Source: Hahella sp050299855 (GTDB lineage Bacteria; Pseudomonadota; Gammaproteobacteria; Pseudomonadales; Oleiphilaceae). From it: a DNA stretch of 64,000 nt. Under the pieces are notes generated by a model. The model was not told the origin of the DNA, did no database searches, and worked only from the letters and a program-made list of their open reading frames with translations. Both the position numbers and the translations under genes were made by a program. The stretch covers positions 114,672 through 178,671 of the forward strand of contig JBNKWQ010000025.1 in the NCBI GenBank assembly GCA_050299855.1, written 5' to 3'. Of the stretch, positions 44,566 through 52,814 are shown piece by piece (the stretch's first letter is position 1; each line of letters opens with the position of its first letter).

Positions 44566-45054
44566 ATGACACCTATTGAACTTATCTATTCTGAAAAACT
44601 AATAAAAGATACCGTCAAAAAATGCTGGCTGCGGCAAATTGGGCCATTCTTTTTTGTGGTGTTATCTGCTCTCACCATTTATGAAATCTATCTGATATTT
44701 AGCGGTGATCGAACTTGGTATGTTGGCCTTATTGGAGCTGTTGTAATTATTGGTGCAATTACAATTTTTTCTTCATACATCGTTCAAATAAACCGAGCTC
44801 TATCACGTTTAAAAAGGATGGGAAACCCAAGAGCTTTATTTGAATATTCAGATAGCAATTTCAAAGTTTCCTCTGATATTGGGGCATCCGAATTTAAATG
44901 GTCCATAATTTCAAAGTTAATGTGCCTTGATAAAGCATGGGTTATCTATTTTTCAGAAAATGAGACAATGACATTGCCTATTTCAAATATAAATAAAGAG
45001 ACACAGGAATTCATATTGTCTAAAGTAGAAGAAAATAAAGGAAAAATTGTATAA
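44566..45054 (+). CDS. YcxB-family membrane protein (cassette gene)
   Basis: 162 residues from the ATG at 44566; a start at 44494 would lie in repeat R1. Two adjacent membrane helices (about 25-75), then FEYSDSNFKVSSDIGASEFKWSIISKLMCLDKAWVIYFSE, the C-terminal pattern of YcxB-like proteins. Function unknown. The gene sits in a cassette bounded by GTTATACA on both sides (44548-44555 and 45093-45100). Confidence 0.72.
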   Translation: MTPIELIYSEKLIKDTVKKCWLRQIGPFFFVVLSALTIYEIYLIFSGDRTWYVGLIGAVVIIGAITIFSSYIVQINRALSRLKRMGNPRALFEYSDSNFKVSSDIGASEFKWSIISKLMCLDKAWVIYFSENETMTLPISNINKETQEFILSKVEENKGKIV

Positions 45055-45100
45055 CTGGATTTCGCAAACAGCGCGAAACCAGTGAATTCCACGTTATACA
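45048..45100 (+). repeat. attC-like recombination site 4
   Basis: 53 bases with perfect eight-base inverted ends TGTATAAC/GTTATACA and inner stems TGG/CCA and TTTCGC/GCGAAA. Slightly below the usual minimum length. Confidence 0.8.
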
Positions 45101-45119
45101 CAAGAAGAATGAGGTATAG

Positions 45120-45704
45120 GTGATTATTCAACGTGCGTTAAAAGAAAATGCTGCCGACCTTGCGTTTCTTCTCAACCTGGCAGGCGAAGGCATCCCACGA
45201 TATCTTTGGAGTGAAATGGCTGAGGACGGTCAAGACCCGATGGAGGTGGGGCGTTCACGAGCATCAAGAGAGGAAGGTGGTTTCAGTTACACAAACGCGA
45301 GAGTAATTGTAGAAGCAGGTAGCCTGCAAGGTATGATTGTCTCCTACCAGCAGCCGGACCCATATCCGCTGGATGACATTGATGAGTACCCAGAAATTGT
45401 AAAACCATTAGTGCTATTAGAAGCTAAAGCACCCGGTAGCTGGTACATAAATGCAATTGCCACTTTTGAAGAGTTTCGGGGTATAGGGGTTGCTCAAAAA
45501 TTATTAAAAGAAGCAGAAGAGCAGGCAGCTTCTTTAGGCCTTCAGGAAATGAGCCTTATTGTGGCATCTGAGAATGATCGTGCGAAAAGCCTCTACGAAC
45601 ACATTGGTTACGAGGTCGTAGAGTCATTGCCGGTAGTTGCTTATCCTGGATGTCTACATGGCGGCGAGTGGCTGCTTATGATTAAGCGGTTAAAAAATGC
45701 ATAA
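45120..45704 (+). CDS. GNAT-family N-acetyltransferase (cassette gene)
   Basis: 194 residues from a GTG with GAGGTA upstream. The acetyl-CoA-binding motif A is present as WYINAIATFEEFRGIGVAQKLLKEAEEQA, followed by motif B (MSLIVASENDRAKSLYEHIGYEVVE). Substrate unknown; such enzymes are frequent in integron cassettes, some giving antibiotic resistance, but no resistance subfamily is recognised. Confidence 0.85.
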   Translation: MIIQRALKENAADLAFLLNLAGEGIPRYLWSEMAEDGQDPMEVGRSRASREEGGFSYTNARVIVEAGSLQGMIVSYQQPDPYPLDDIDEYPEIVKPLVLLEAKAPGSWYINAIATFEEFRGIGVAQKLLKEAEEQAASLGLQEMSLIVASENDRAKSLYEHIGYEVVESLPVVAYPGCLHGGEWLLMIKRLKNA

Positions 45705-45758
45705 CCAGCGCAAGCAACTGGAGCAGCTTTCAGTTGGCCGCTGTTGAGGGGGTTAGGC
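45699..45758 (+). repeat. attC-like recombination site 5
   Basis: 60 bases from GCATAACC to GGTTAGGC; arms CAGCG../..CCGCTG and CAACTG/CAGTTG pair around a central loop. A textbook 59-base-element layout. Confidence 0.88.
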
Positions 45759-45847
45759 GACATTGATAACTCCGCGCAGAATACAAAAGTGCTTGTCTAT
45801 TAATTCGCGAGCTCAATTGCCTTAACTTCGATATGATGCCTGAAAAG

Positions 45848-46669
45848 CTAGGCCTCACAGTAAAAACTGACAGTCCTGATTCTGCGCTCCCGCAGCCCAA
45901 TAATTTGGTTGCGTACCATCTCTGGAAATATATCCCCAAATAAAATTTGGGTCGTAAAAGGTGAGGAATTTTGATCACTTCCACTCTTTGTTCTGGCTTC
46001 AAGCCAATTAAGGCTTTCCTTTGTTGAGTCTTTAACTTCGATTATTTTGAATCCAGCATTGGTGAGATATTCCTCCATTTCCTCGATACTCGCCAAATGA
46101 CTGATCGAAGAATCTCTTGCCCATGGCGCAGGATAATACGCATCGCCCCCCTCACCCTGAAGAATATCGTATATGGCGAATATTCCTCCTGGTTTAAGCA
46201 CTCGCTGAACCTGCTCATACACTTTGTCTTTAGCGGCTATATTCATCGCCACGTGAAGAGTCATTGCAGCATCAAACTGATCGCTCGAAAACGGAAGATT
46301 GGTAGCGTCACCCTGCATGAAATCAGTACGATCTGAAAGACCCACCCAACCGGACATAATCCCGGCCGCCTCGCAAAACTCCCGTGTTAGGTCGATTCCG
46401 GTTACCTGGCAACCGTACTCCTCGGCTAATGTTCGCGCAGCTCCTCCCAATCCACTGCCTATATCCAATATATTCGAGTCTTTGCTCAATCTCATTTTCT
46501 CAGCCATTTCAAGAGTTGCCGTCCGGCCCCGAAAATGAAACTCGTCGATGGCAGCCAAATCTATTGTCTTTATCCCATCAAGACTTTTGCCCGCACTTTG
46601 CAGGCCTTCTGCAATTTTTTGTGCCAGCCTGCCTCCGCCGCCATAGTGTACCGATACCTTTTCACTCAC
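45848..46669 (-). CDS. SAM-dependent methyltransferase (reversed cassette gene)
   Basis: 273 residues. Class I methyltransferase motif I DIGSGLGGAARTLAEEYGC, then GIDLT, FMQGDATNLPF, FDAAMTLHVAMNI and RVLKPGGIFAIYDIL; this pattern resembles sarcosine/dimethylglycine-type methyltransferases. The substrate cannot be assigned. It lies between attC 5 and attC 6 but on the opposite strand to the other cassette genes, so it must carry its own promoter. Confidence 0.85.
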   Translation of the reverse strand: MSEKVSVHYGGGGRLAQKIAEGLQSAGKSLDGIKTIDLAAIDEFHFRGRTATLEMAEKMRLSKDSNILDIGSGLGGAARTLAEEYGCQVTGIDLTREFCEAAGIMSGWVGLSDRTDFMQGDATNLPFSSDQFDAAMTLHVAMNIAAKDKVYEQVQRVLKPGGIFAIYDILQGEGGDAYYPAPWARDSSISHLASIEEMEEYLTNAGFKIIEVKDSTKESLNWLEARTKSGSDQNSSPFTTQILFGDIFPEMVRNQIIGLRERRIRTVSFYCEA

Positions 46670-46802
46670 TGTTCGTCCCCATATTATGAATTACGTCAGC
46701 CAAAATTCGTAATCACCTGGGAGTCTAGCATTTCGGAGGTAATGAATGTATCGACCTCTGAACCTCACTTGTTGCCAATATCCGAATGAAGTTTCACTAT
46801 AT

Positions 46803-46854
46803 CGCCTAACAAACGGATGCGGCGAAGCCGCACCGCTGATGCGAGGCGCTATGC
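46803..46854 (+). repeat. attC-like recombination site 6
   Basis: Left CGCCTAACAAACGG, central stem GCGGC/GCCGC, right end GAGGCGCTATGC in place of the usual GCGTTATGC: one or two changes in the core. Confidence 0.7.
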
Positions 46855-46873
46855 ATTTAAACGAACCAAAGCA

Positions 46874-47308
46874 ATGATTTGGAAATTAGCTCTAATCTTA
46901 TTCGCCATAGTGGGTGTAAGCCACCTAATTTTTGGCATTGTTTATGTCACTGCTAACGAATTTATGCCATATCATGCGCAAGCCTTAAATGTTGATTGGA
47001 ATAGTCTTGATGAAAACTACAAAACTCTGTTCCTCGCCTTAATCAGACTAGCAGGCGCCGGAGGATTAGTAGCTGGCCTCGTCAACTTAACCCTTGTAAC
47101 TCATCTCTATCAACGCGTCGAATCCAGACTTATCTGGCTATTAATAGTGTCGAACTTAATTTTTCAATTTGTGACTAATTATGCTGTCTACTATGTTTCT
47201 AGAAATACGCTTGGCGATCCTCCTCTACTGATGGTAAGTACAGGTTCAGTAATTTTTATCATCGCCACCATATTTCTGTTTGCAGGTATGCGAGGTAAGC
47301 ATGCCTGA
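46874..47308 (+). CDS. Four-helix membrane protein (cassette gene)
   Basis: 144 residues from the ATG at 46874; the frame is open to 46817 but that part is the attC site. Four hydrophobic segments (about 4-24, 50-72, 83-105 and 115-137). No family recognised. Confidence 0.65.
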   Translation: MIWKLALILFAIVGVSHLIFGIVYVTANEFMPYHAQALNVDWNSLDENYKTLFLALIRLAGAGGLVAGLVNLTLVTHLYQRVESRLIWLLIVSNLIFQFVTNYAVYYVSRNTLGDPPLLMVSTGSVIFIIATIFLFAGMRGKHA

Positions 47309-47368
47309 CAGTGGGCTTCACCGGGTTCGCTGACTTTGTTCGCTCTCCAGTTAGCCTGTGCGTAGGCG
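47303..47368 (+). repeat. attC-like site 7, degenerate
   Basis: Left GCCTGACAGTGGGC, right CTGTGCGTAGGC; both cores deviate from RYYYAAC/GTTRRRY. It follows the membrane-protein gene directly. Confidence 0.5.
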
Positions 47369-47511
47369 GCAAAACAATATCTGCCAGATGTAGCTCATGG
47401 GTTTAAATGTAACTATCTGATTTCGGTCAAGAGTAGTTGATTTAACCAAGTCAAAAATTAGTTACGGGTATTGTTGGCAGATATACTAAGAAGAAAAGGA
47501 GGTGTCGTGGA

Positions 47512-49077
47512 ATGACTGCTAAATCATCAAGCAACACATTCGATGTCATTGTCATTGGCTCAGGCATAGGCGGCATGACGACGGCTACGGCACTTTCCCG
47601 GCTTGATCACAAAGTTTTGCTTCTCGAGCAAGCGCAGGTAATTGGCGGGCTGACTCACACTTTTACTCGCGAAGGTTTTAGCTGGGATGTCGGTCTCCAC
47701 TATTGTGGCATATTCGGCCATGATCAGTTTGCGGGCCGGATCCTTGACTGGCTCAGTGGTGGCACCATTGAGTTTCACTCAATTGGTACTATCTATGACA
47801 CGCTGCACTTCCCGGATGATTTCGACATACCCGTAGGGCGCCCCGCTGAAGCCTACAAGATGGAACTCAAAGACCGGTTTCCCGACAATGCTGCCGAAAT
47901 CGATGCCTACTTTGAAGCATTACAGTCAGCACAGGAAGCTGCATATATGGTAGGTACCGAGCGATCGATTCCTGAGCCTTTTCGTTCCGCCCACCGTTGG
48001 TGGAGTAAAAAGAAGATCCAGCGCTGGGCTAGCCGCACGACCGGTGAGGTGATCGATGAACTCATCAGCAACCCGAAGCTGGCCGCCGTGTTGTCGGCGC
48101 AGTGGGGTACTTATGGCGGCAAGCCGAAAGAAGCGAGTTTTGCCTTTCATGGCATGGTCATGGGGCATTATCTTGATGGCGCCGCCTATCCTGTCGGCGG
48201 TGCCGGTGCCATTGCAAAAGGACTGGTTCCTGTGATCGAAGCGGCGGGTGGCAGTGCTCGAGCTGGAACACCGGTTAGCGAGATATTGCTTGATGAGGGT
48301 AAAGCCGTGGGCGTTCGTACCCAATCCGGTGAAGAATTTAATGCGCCCATTATCGTCTCGGCGATCGGCGCCGGTGAAACCGTGAGGCACCTGCTGCCGC
48401 AGGACATCCGCCAACAGTCCTGGGCTCAGGAGATTGCCACGTTCAAACCATCGGTCTGTCACTTCGATCTTTATCTGGGCTTAGAGGGTGACATCGCCAA
48501 ACACGGGGCAACGCGTGCGAACCACTGGTATTTTAATAGCTGGGATACCTATGACAGCACCTGGGCGGGGGGAGACACGGAACCATTTTCGATGGCGTTT
48601 GTGTCGTTTTCTTCACTTAAGAATCCCGCGCATGATCCAGGTCCGATGAACAAGCACACCGCCGATGTAATGCTTTTGGCTGACTGGTCGTCGGTGGCCC
48701 CTTTCGTGGATGAAGCTGCGAATGGCGGTGCGGCTGAACATCCCGCCGAGTGGACAGCGTTCAAGCAGAGTATCGAATCCAGGTTGCTGGATTTCTTCAA
48801 GGACAAGTTTCCGGATCTGGCGCCAATGATCGCCTACCATGAACTCGGCACGCCACTGGCAACGGCATTTTTCACTGGCCACGAGCAAGGCGGATTTTAT
48901 GGTGTCGAAACGACGCCGCGTCGAATGTTATCGGATGCTCTCAACGCTCGTACACCTGTACCCGGTCTATTCCTGACAGGTCAGGACGTGATGAGTCCAG
49001 GCATCGCCGGAGCGCTTGCTGGTGGTATGTTTAGTGCGGCGGCGATTGATCCACGTGTCTTCGAGAAACTCAAATAA
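47512..49077 (+). CDS. FAD-dependent oxidoreductase, phytoene desaturase / retinol saturase-like
   Basis: 521 residues with the dinucleotide fold VIVIGSGIGGMTTATALSR, then VLLLEQAQVIGGLTHTF, DVGLHYCG and the C-terminal FAD motif LFLTGQDVMSPGIAGALAGG. These fit the CrtI/RetSat-like family that (de)saturates isoprenoid or other hydrophobic substrates. No carotenoid genes are nearby. A strong AGGAGGTG precedes the ATG. Base composition is GC-richer than the surrounding cassettes. The MBL-fold gene starts 16 bases after it, suggesting a two-gene unit. Confidence 0.8.
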   Translation: MTAKSSSNTFDVIVIGSGIGGMTTATALSRLDHKVLLLEQAQVIGGLTHTFTREGFSWDVGLHYCGIFGHDQFAGRILDWLSGGTIEFHSIGTIYDTLHFPDDFDIPVGRPAEAYKMELKDRFPDNAAEIDAYFEALQSAQEAAYMVGTERSIPEPFRSAHRWWSKKKIQRWASRTTGEVIDELISNPKLAAVLSAQWGTYGGKPKEASFAFHGMVMGHYLDGAAYPVGGAGAIAKGLVPVIEAAGGSARAGTPVSEILLDEGKAVGVRTQSGEEFNAPIIVSAIGAGETVRHLLPQDIRQQSWAQEIATFKPSVCHFDLYLGLEGDIAKHGATRANHWYFNSWDTYDSTWAGGDTEPFSMAFVSFSSLKNPAHDPGPMNKHTADVMLLADWSSVAPFVDEAANGGAAEHPAEWTAFKQSIESRLLDFFKDKFPDLAPMIAYHELGTPLATAFFTGHEQGGFYGVETTPRRMLSDALNARTPVPGLFLTGQDVMSPGIAGALAGGMFSAAAIDPRVFEKLK

Positions 49078-49093
49078 AGCATGAGAGTTTTCC

Positions 49094-49882
49094 ATGAAAA
49101 TAAGACACTTTCTTTACAATTCATTTCTAATAGAAAGTGGTAAAAACAAAATTGCCATTGACCCGGGGCAAAATCTCTGGATTTTCAATCTAAGCAGCCT
49201 CATTCCAGAAACAGAATGGAAAAGTGTCACGCATATTTTGATAACCCATGGCGATCCTGATCATTACTGGCAAGCAGATCGGATGGCCGAAGCCAGTAAT
49301 GCGCCTCTTGTATGCGGAAAAAATTTAGCTAAAGTCGAAAATGGCAAAACACTACTCGTCGCTCCTCGCGGAAGAGGTTTAACTTCCTGGATCCCATTTA
49401 AAGATGCACATCCATTAGATATTGGAGAGGCTGTTATTTTAGGCGATGTTAAAATTGAAGCAGTCAAAACAGTGCATGGTCCTATCAGTGTTCCAATACT
49501 GTGGTTTAAAATAAAACAGCAACCGGGGCCAGGAGAGCGTGTCGGCATCGGTTCTGTAGGCTTTAAAATCACATTAGATGGTAAAACCATTGTGAATCTG
49601 GGAGATTCTATTTTACAAACTGAATGGGCAGGTTTGAAACCGGATGTATTGATGCTTCCGATTGGTGGGCCAGGTAACAATACATGGACAATGGATGTAA
49701 CCGATGCAGTTGAGGCAGTAAAAATCATAGCACCCAAAAAGGTTATCCCTTGTCATTATAACGTTGCCTTTTTCTGGACTAAAAATATTGCTTCAGCAGA
49801 TGATCAATTGTTCAAACGTGAATTGGAGAAGCTGGGTGTTGAATGCAGTATCATGCGGTATGGTGATGAGATTGAAATATAA
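49094..49882 (+). CDS. MBL-fold metallo-hydrolase
   Basis: 262 residues. ILITHGDPDHYWQAD is an HxxxDH-type metal motif (first HxH histidine replaced by Gly), followed by TVHGP, VNLGDSIL and PCHYNVAF; the arrangement resembles UlaG-like lactonases. Substrate unknown. Probably translated with the upstream oxidoreductase gene. Followed by attC-like site 8. Confidence 0.75.
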   Translation: MKIRHFLYNSFLIESGKNKIAIDPGQNLWIFNLSSLIPETEWKSVTHILITHGDPDHYWQADRMAEASNAPLVCGKNLAKVENGKTLLVAPRGRGLTSWIPFKDAHPLDIGEAVILGDVKIEAVKTVHGPISVPILWFKIKQQPGPGERVGIGSVGFKITLDGKTIVNLGDSILQTEWAGLKPDVLMLPIGGPGNNTWTMDVTDAVEAVKIIAPKKVIPCHYNVAFFWTKNIASADDQLFKRELEKLGVECSIMRYGDEIEI

Positions 49883-49966
49883 TACCTAACAATGCCATCA
49901 AATTCGCTCCCTACGGTCGCCGGACCTCGCTTAGCTCGGCCGCTGCTGGCGGTGTTCAATTCTTAG
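49883..49966 (+). repeat. attC-like site 8, degenerate
   Basis: Left ACCTAACAATGCC is good; the right end GTTCAATTCTTAGG departs from the core consensus. Likely the last site of the array. Confidence 0.6.
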
Positions 49967-49974
49967 GAGAAATC

Positions 49975-50094
49975 ATGGCGTCATCCATACGCATAAAAGG
50001 GATCAAGAAACTTGCTATAGGTATTTTTGCACTTGTTGCCGTATCTTATTTTGTGTACTGGTTAGAATCAATTAGGCTCAAATACACACAATAG
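49975..50094 (+). pseudogene. Truncated membrane-protein gene
   Basis: ATG with TTAGGAG upstream, 39 codons: basic N-terminus, one membrane helix (LAIGIFALVAVSYFVYWL), then the reading frame enters the 220-bp repeat at 50075 and stops. The original 3' part is missing. Confidence 0.6.
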
Positions 50095-50295
50095 CGTTCA
50101 GGCCACTTAGGCGAACTTTCAATTGCATGAAAAGCAGGTTGGAAGAGAGCGATCTTCTAGCGAGGAAGCCAATGGGTAATACCATAGGCTTTCCCACCCG
50201 GATTAGCGATGTCTGAATAGAAAAGTACCCCTTTTACCCCCCCACGCTCGATAGAATCCTTAAAGACCTCCGTGCAAAAAGTCGGGTACAACCAT
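50075..50295. repeat. 220-bp direct repeat, right copy
   Basis: Same orientation as 35305-35524. It carries the last 45 codons of the Imm11-like gene at 35397 on the minus strand, but with one T lost from a T-run (frameshift) and the stop codon changed, so the gene fragment is dead. Confidence 0.85.
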
Positions 50296-50329
50296 TAGTT
50301 ACGACACTCCGAGGCAGGCTTTACGGCTT

Positions 50330-50351
50330 AAATGTTATGTTGTAACATCAC
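50330..50351. promoter_or_regulatory. Zur box 1, upstream of zigA
   Basis: AAATGTTATGTTGTAACATC is a palindrome with half-sites TGTTA/TAACA and matches the Zur consensus (GTTATA.TATAAC type). It lies about 55-75 bases before the zigA ATG and shares nearly all bases with the site at 55776. Confidence 0.88.
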
Positions 50352-50404
50352 ATTTTTAATACTTTTATCCATCCTTGATTTGCTTTGTTCGGAGTTCTCC
50401 ACCC

Positions 50405-51604
50405 ATGCCTCAACTACCAGTCACAGTGTTATCAGGATTTCTTGGCGCCGGAAAAACCACCGTTCTCAGCCACATCCTCAATAACCGCCAAGGCAAAAAA
50501 GTGGCGATCATTGTCAATGATATGAGCGAGATCAACATCGATGCGGCGATCGTTCAAAACGAAGTATCGCTGAGCCACAGGGAAGAGAAGCTAATCGAAA
50601 TGAGTAATGGGTGTATTTGCTGCACCCTACGGGAAGATCTGCTGCTGGAGGTTAGCAAGCTGGCCCAGGACAAGAGATTCGACTATCTGGTGATAGAATC
50701 CACCGGCATTTCCGAACCTCTGCCGGTCGCGGAAACTTTTACCTTTGCGGACGAAAATGGTGTTTCCTTATCGGATGTGGCGAGACTGGATACCATGGTC
50801 ACCGTGGTGGATGCGGTAAACTTTCTAAAGGACTACGACGATGCGAAGAACCTGCAGGATTCCGGCGAGTCGCTGGGTGAAGAGGATGAGCGCAGCGTGG
50901 CTGATCTCCTGGTTGACCAGATCGAGTTTGCCGATGTCCTCCTCATCAGCAAGACCGACTTGGTGGACGCAGCCGAAACAGCGCGGCTGATCGCTATTCT
51001 CAAGACGCTCAATACACACGCCCGAATTATCCCGATCTCCCACGGTCAAGTGAATATCGATGATGTTCTCGATACCGGCCTATTTGATTTTGATCATGCT
51101 CAACAAGCCCCGGGTTGGCTCAAGGAAATGCGTGGTGAGCATGTCCCTGAAACGGAAGAGTACGGCATTGGCAGCTTCAGCTATACTGCCCGCCGCCCGT
51201 TTCATCCGGAAAAGTTCTATGAGTTTCTTCACAACACTCAAAGCTTCGGCAAGCTGATTCGCTCCAAGGGCTACTTTTGGTTGGCGTCCCGCCCCGAATA
51301 TGCCGGTCAGTGGAGCCAGGCGGGCGGAATCGCGCGTTATGGATTTGCAGGAATGTTCTGGAAATCCGTGCCGAAAGAGCACTGGCCGACCGATCCCGAT
51401 TACCTGGCCTCTATCCAGAAGCAATGGGAGGAACCCTTCGGCGATATGCGCCAGGAGCTGGTGTTCATCGGCCAGGGATTAGATCAGGAGGCCATCACCC
51501 AGACACTCGACGAATGCCTCCTGTCGGATGAGGAGCTTCTCAAAGGGATGGACCACTGGGCAGGCTTGAGCGATCCATTCCCCGCCTGGAGAGAAAACCA
51601 ATGA
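50405..51604 (+). CDS. zigA: Zinc-chaperone GTPase of the CobW/COG0523 family
   Basis: 399 residues from the ATG at 50405 (the frame is open from 50375). Walker A GFLGAGKTTVLSH, metal-binding CXCC motif GCICCTLREDLL, LVIESTGISEPLPV and the guanine-specificity region SKTDLVD are present, with the long C-terminal CobW domain. ZigA-type GTPases supply zinc to client enzymes under starvation. First gene after Zur box 1; the stop overlaps the next ATG by four bases. Confidence 0.88.
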   Translation: MPQLPVTVLSGFLGAGKTTVLSHILNNRQGKKVAIIVNDMSEINIDAAIVQNEVSLSHREEKLIEMSNGCICCTLREDLLLEVSKLAQDKRFDYLVIESTGISEPLPVAETFTFADENGVSLSDVARLDTMVTVVDAVNFLKDYDDAKNLQDSGESLGEEDERSVADLLVDQIEFADVLLISKTDLVDAAETARLIAILKTLNTHARIIPISHGQVNIDDVLDTGLFDFDHAQQAPGWLKEMRGEHVPETEEYGIGSFSYTARRPFHPEKFYEFLHNTQSFGKLIRSKGYFWLASRPEYAGQWSQAGGIARYGFAGMFWKSVPKEHWPTDPDYLASIQKQWEEPFGDMRQELVFIGQGLDQEAITQTLDECLLSDEELLKGMDHWAGLSDPFPAWRENQ

Positions 51605-52275
51605 CAGCCATGCCCTCCACCGCCACGTTACCTGTTCCTGACATTCAATACAGGCAGGCCGCCACAGGGCATCTGCCAACAGCCCTGACGGGGATTTATC
51701 GCGAGGATGTTAATATCGCCATTTGGCGGCGCCAACTTGAGAGCTCGTTGGAACAAGCAGCTCACAACCTCCTCGAAGACAGACCTATCCTGCAATTGTC
51801 GGTAAGCGTTACACCACAAAATGTATATGACGCGGTGGTTGAAGCGCTGGGGCCAACTCAGGACTCGGCGATATTGAGCGAGGACATTACACAGCTGCTC
51901 AACATGTTCTGCTGCCTGTTTGACCTCAAGCATGTCGGACTCAGGTTAACGGCTCTGGATCAGGCTATGTGCCCCCGCTTTCATGTTGATCGAGTGCCCT
52001 GCCGCCTGGTCACGACCTATTGTGGAAGCGCTACAGAATGGTTAGCTGACGACAGGGTAGATCGTAGCAAGCTGGGAGCCGGAAACCAGGGCTTGCCGGA
52101 TACGCAATCCGGGATATATCCTCATCCGGATGATATCAGGCAATTAAGTTGTGGCGATGTGGCAATTTTAAAAGGCGAACTCTGGGAAGGTAACGAGCAG
52201 GCCGGACTGGTTCATCGGTCACCGCAAGTCAAACCCAACCAGAGAAGGCTGCTGATGACTCTGGATTTTCAATAA
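51601..52275 (+). CDS. DUF1826 protein of the zinc-starvation cluster
   Basis: 224 residues. MCPRFHVDRVPCRLVTTYCGSATEWL holds conserved His/Cys/Asp positions that could bind metal. DUF1826 genes are regularly found beside zigA in Zur regulons; no activity is established to my knowledge. It overlaps zigA by four bases (ATGA), so the two are translationally coupled. Confidence 0.82.
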   Translation: MTAMPSTATLPVPDIQYRQAATGHLPTALTGIYREDVNIAIWRRQLESSLEQAAHNLLEDRPILQLSVSVTPQNVYDAVVEALGPTQDSAILSEDITQLLNMFCCLFDLKHVGLRLTALDQAMCPRFHVDRVPCRLVTTYCGSATEWLADDRVDRSKLGAGNQGLPDTQSGIYPHPDDIRQLSCGDVAILKGELWEGNEQAGLVHRSPQVKPNQRRLLMTLDFQ

Positions 52276-52348
52276 AGCAAGCGGCTCTGGGCTACCATGT
52301 AATGTTATCTAGTCATCCGTCCTCAAACCTCTGATCAAAGGCCAAGCC

Positions 52349-52810
52349 ATGCAAAATATTCAAACCATTATCAAACATGCAGAACGACATTGTCGGGAAC
52401 ATGGCGTGCGCTTCACCAACAAGAGGAAACAGGTGCTTTCAGGTTTGCTGGCATCGCAGAAAGCCTTATCCGCCTATGAACTGGTGGACTATTGCAAGAA
52501 AGAATTCGGCGAGAGCATTCCTGCGATGTCGGTTTACCGGATCCTGGATTTTCTTCAGGAGGAGCAACTGGTACACAAACTGAATCTGGCCAACAAATAT
52601 GTCGCCTGCTCCCACATCGCTTGTGACCATGCCCACGAGGTACCTCAATTCTTAATTTGCAGTCAATGTCAGATGGTCAAGGAGATCAGTCTGAATAAGT
52701 CGACGATGGCTGAGTTAAGAGCAAACGTGGATCAGGCAGGCTTTCATATGGTCAGCCCGCAACTGGAAATGAACTGCATCTGTCACCAGTGTCTGAAACA
52801 GAATTCATGA
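52349..52810 (+). CDS. zur: Zinc uptake regulator (Fur family)
   Basis: 153 residues. N-terminal winged helix (VRFTNKRKQVLSGLLAS...MSVYRILDFLQEEQLVHKL), regulatory zinc ligands in CSHIACDHAHEV, and two CXXC pairs (CSQC, CHQC) for the structural zinc. It represses the cluster when zinc is plentiful by binding the two Zur boxes. Placed after DUF1826 with 73 bases between, so it may be autoregulated from box 1. Confidence 0.93.
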   Translation: MQNIQTIIKHAERHCREHGVRFTNKRKQVLSGLLASQKALSAYELVDYCKKEFGESIPAMSVYRILDFLQEEQLVHKLNLANKYVACSHIACDHAHEVPQFLICSQCQMVKEISLNKSTMAELRANVDQAGFHMVSPQLEMNCICHQCLKQNS

Positions 52811-52814
52811 CTCT

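Noticed and set aside
52300..52330. Third Zur box before zur (TGTAATGTTATCTAG)
   Set aside because: Only one half-site; the second half does not match.
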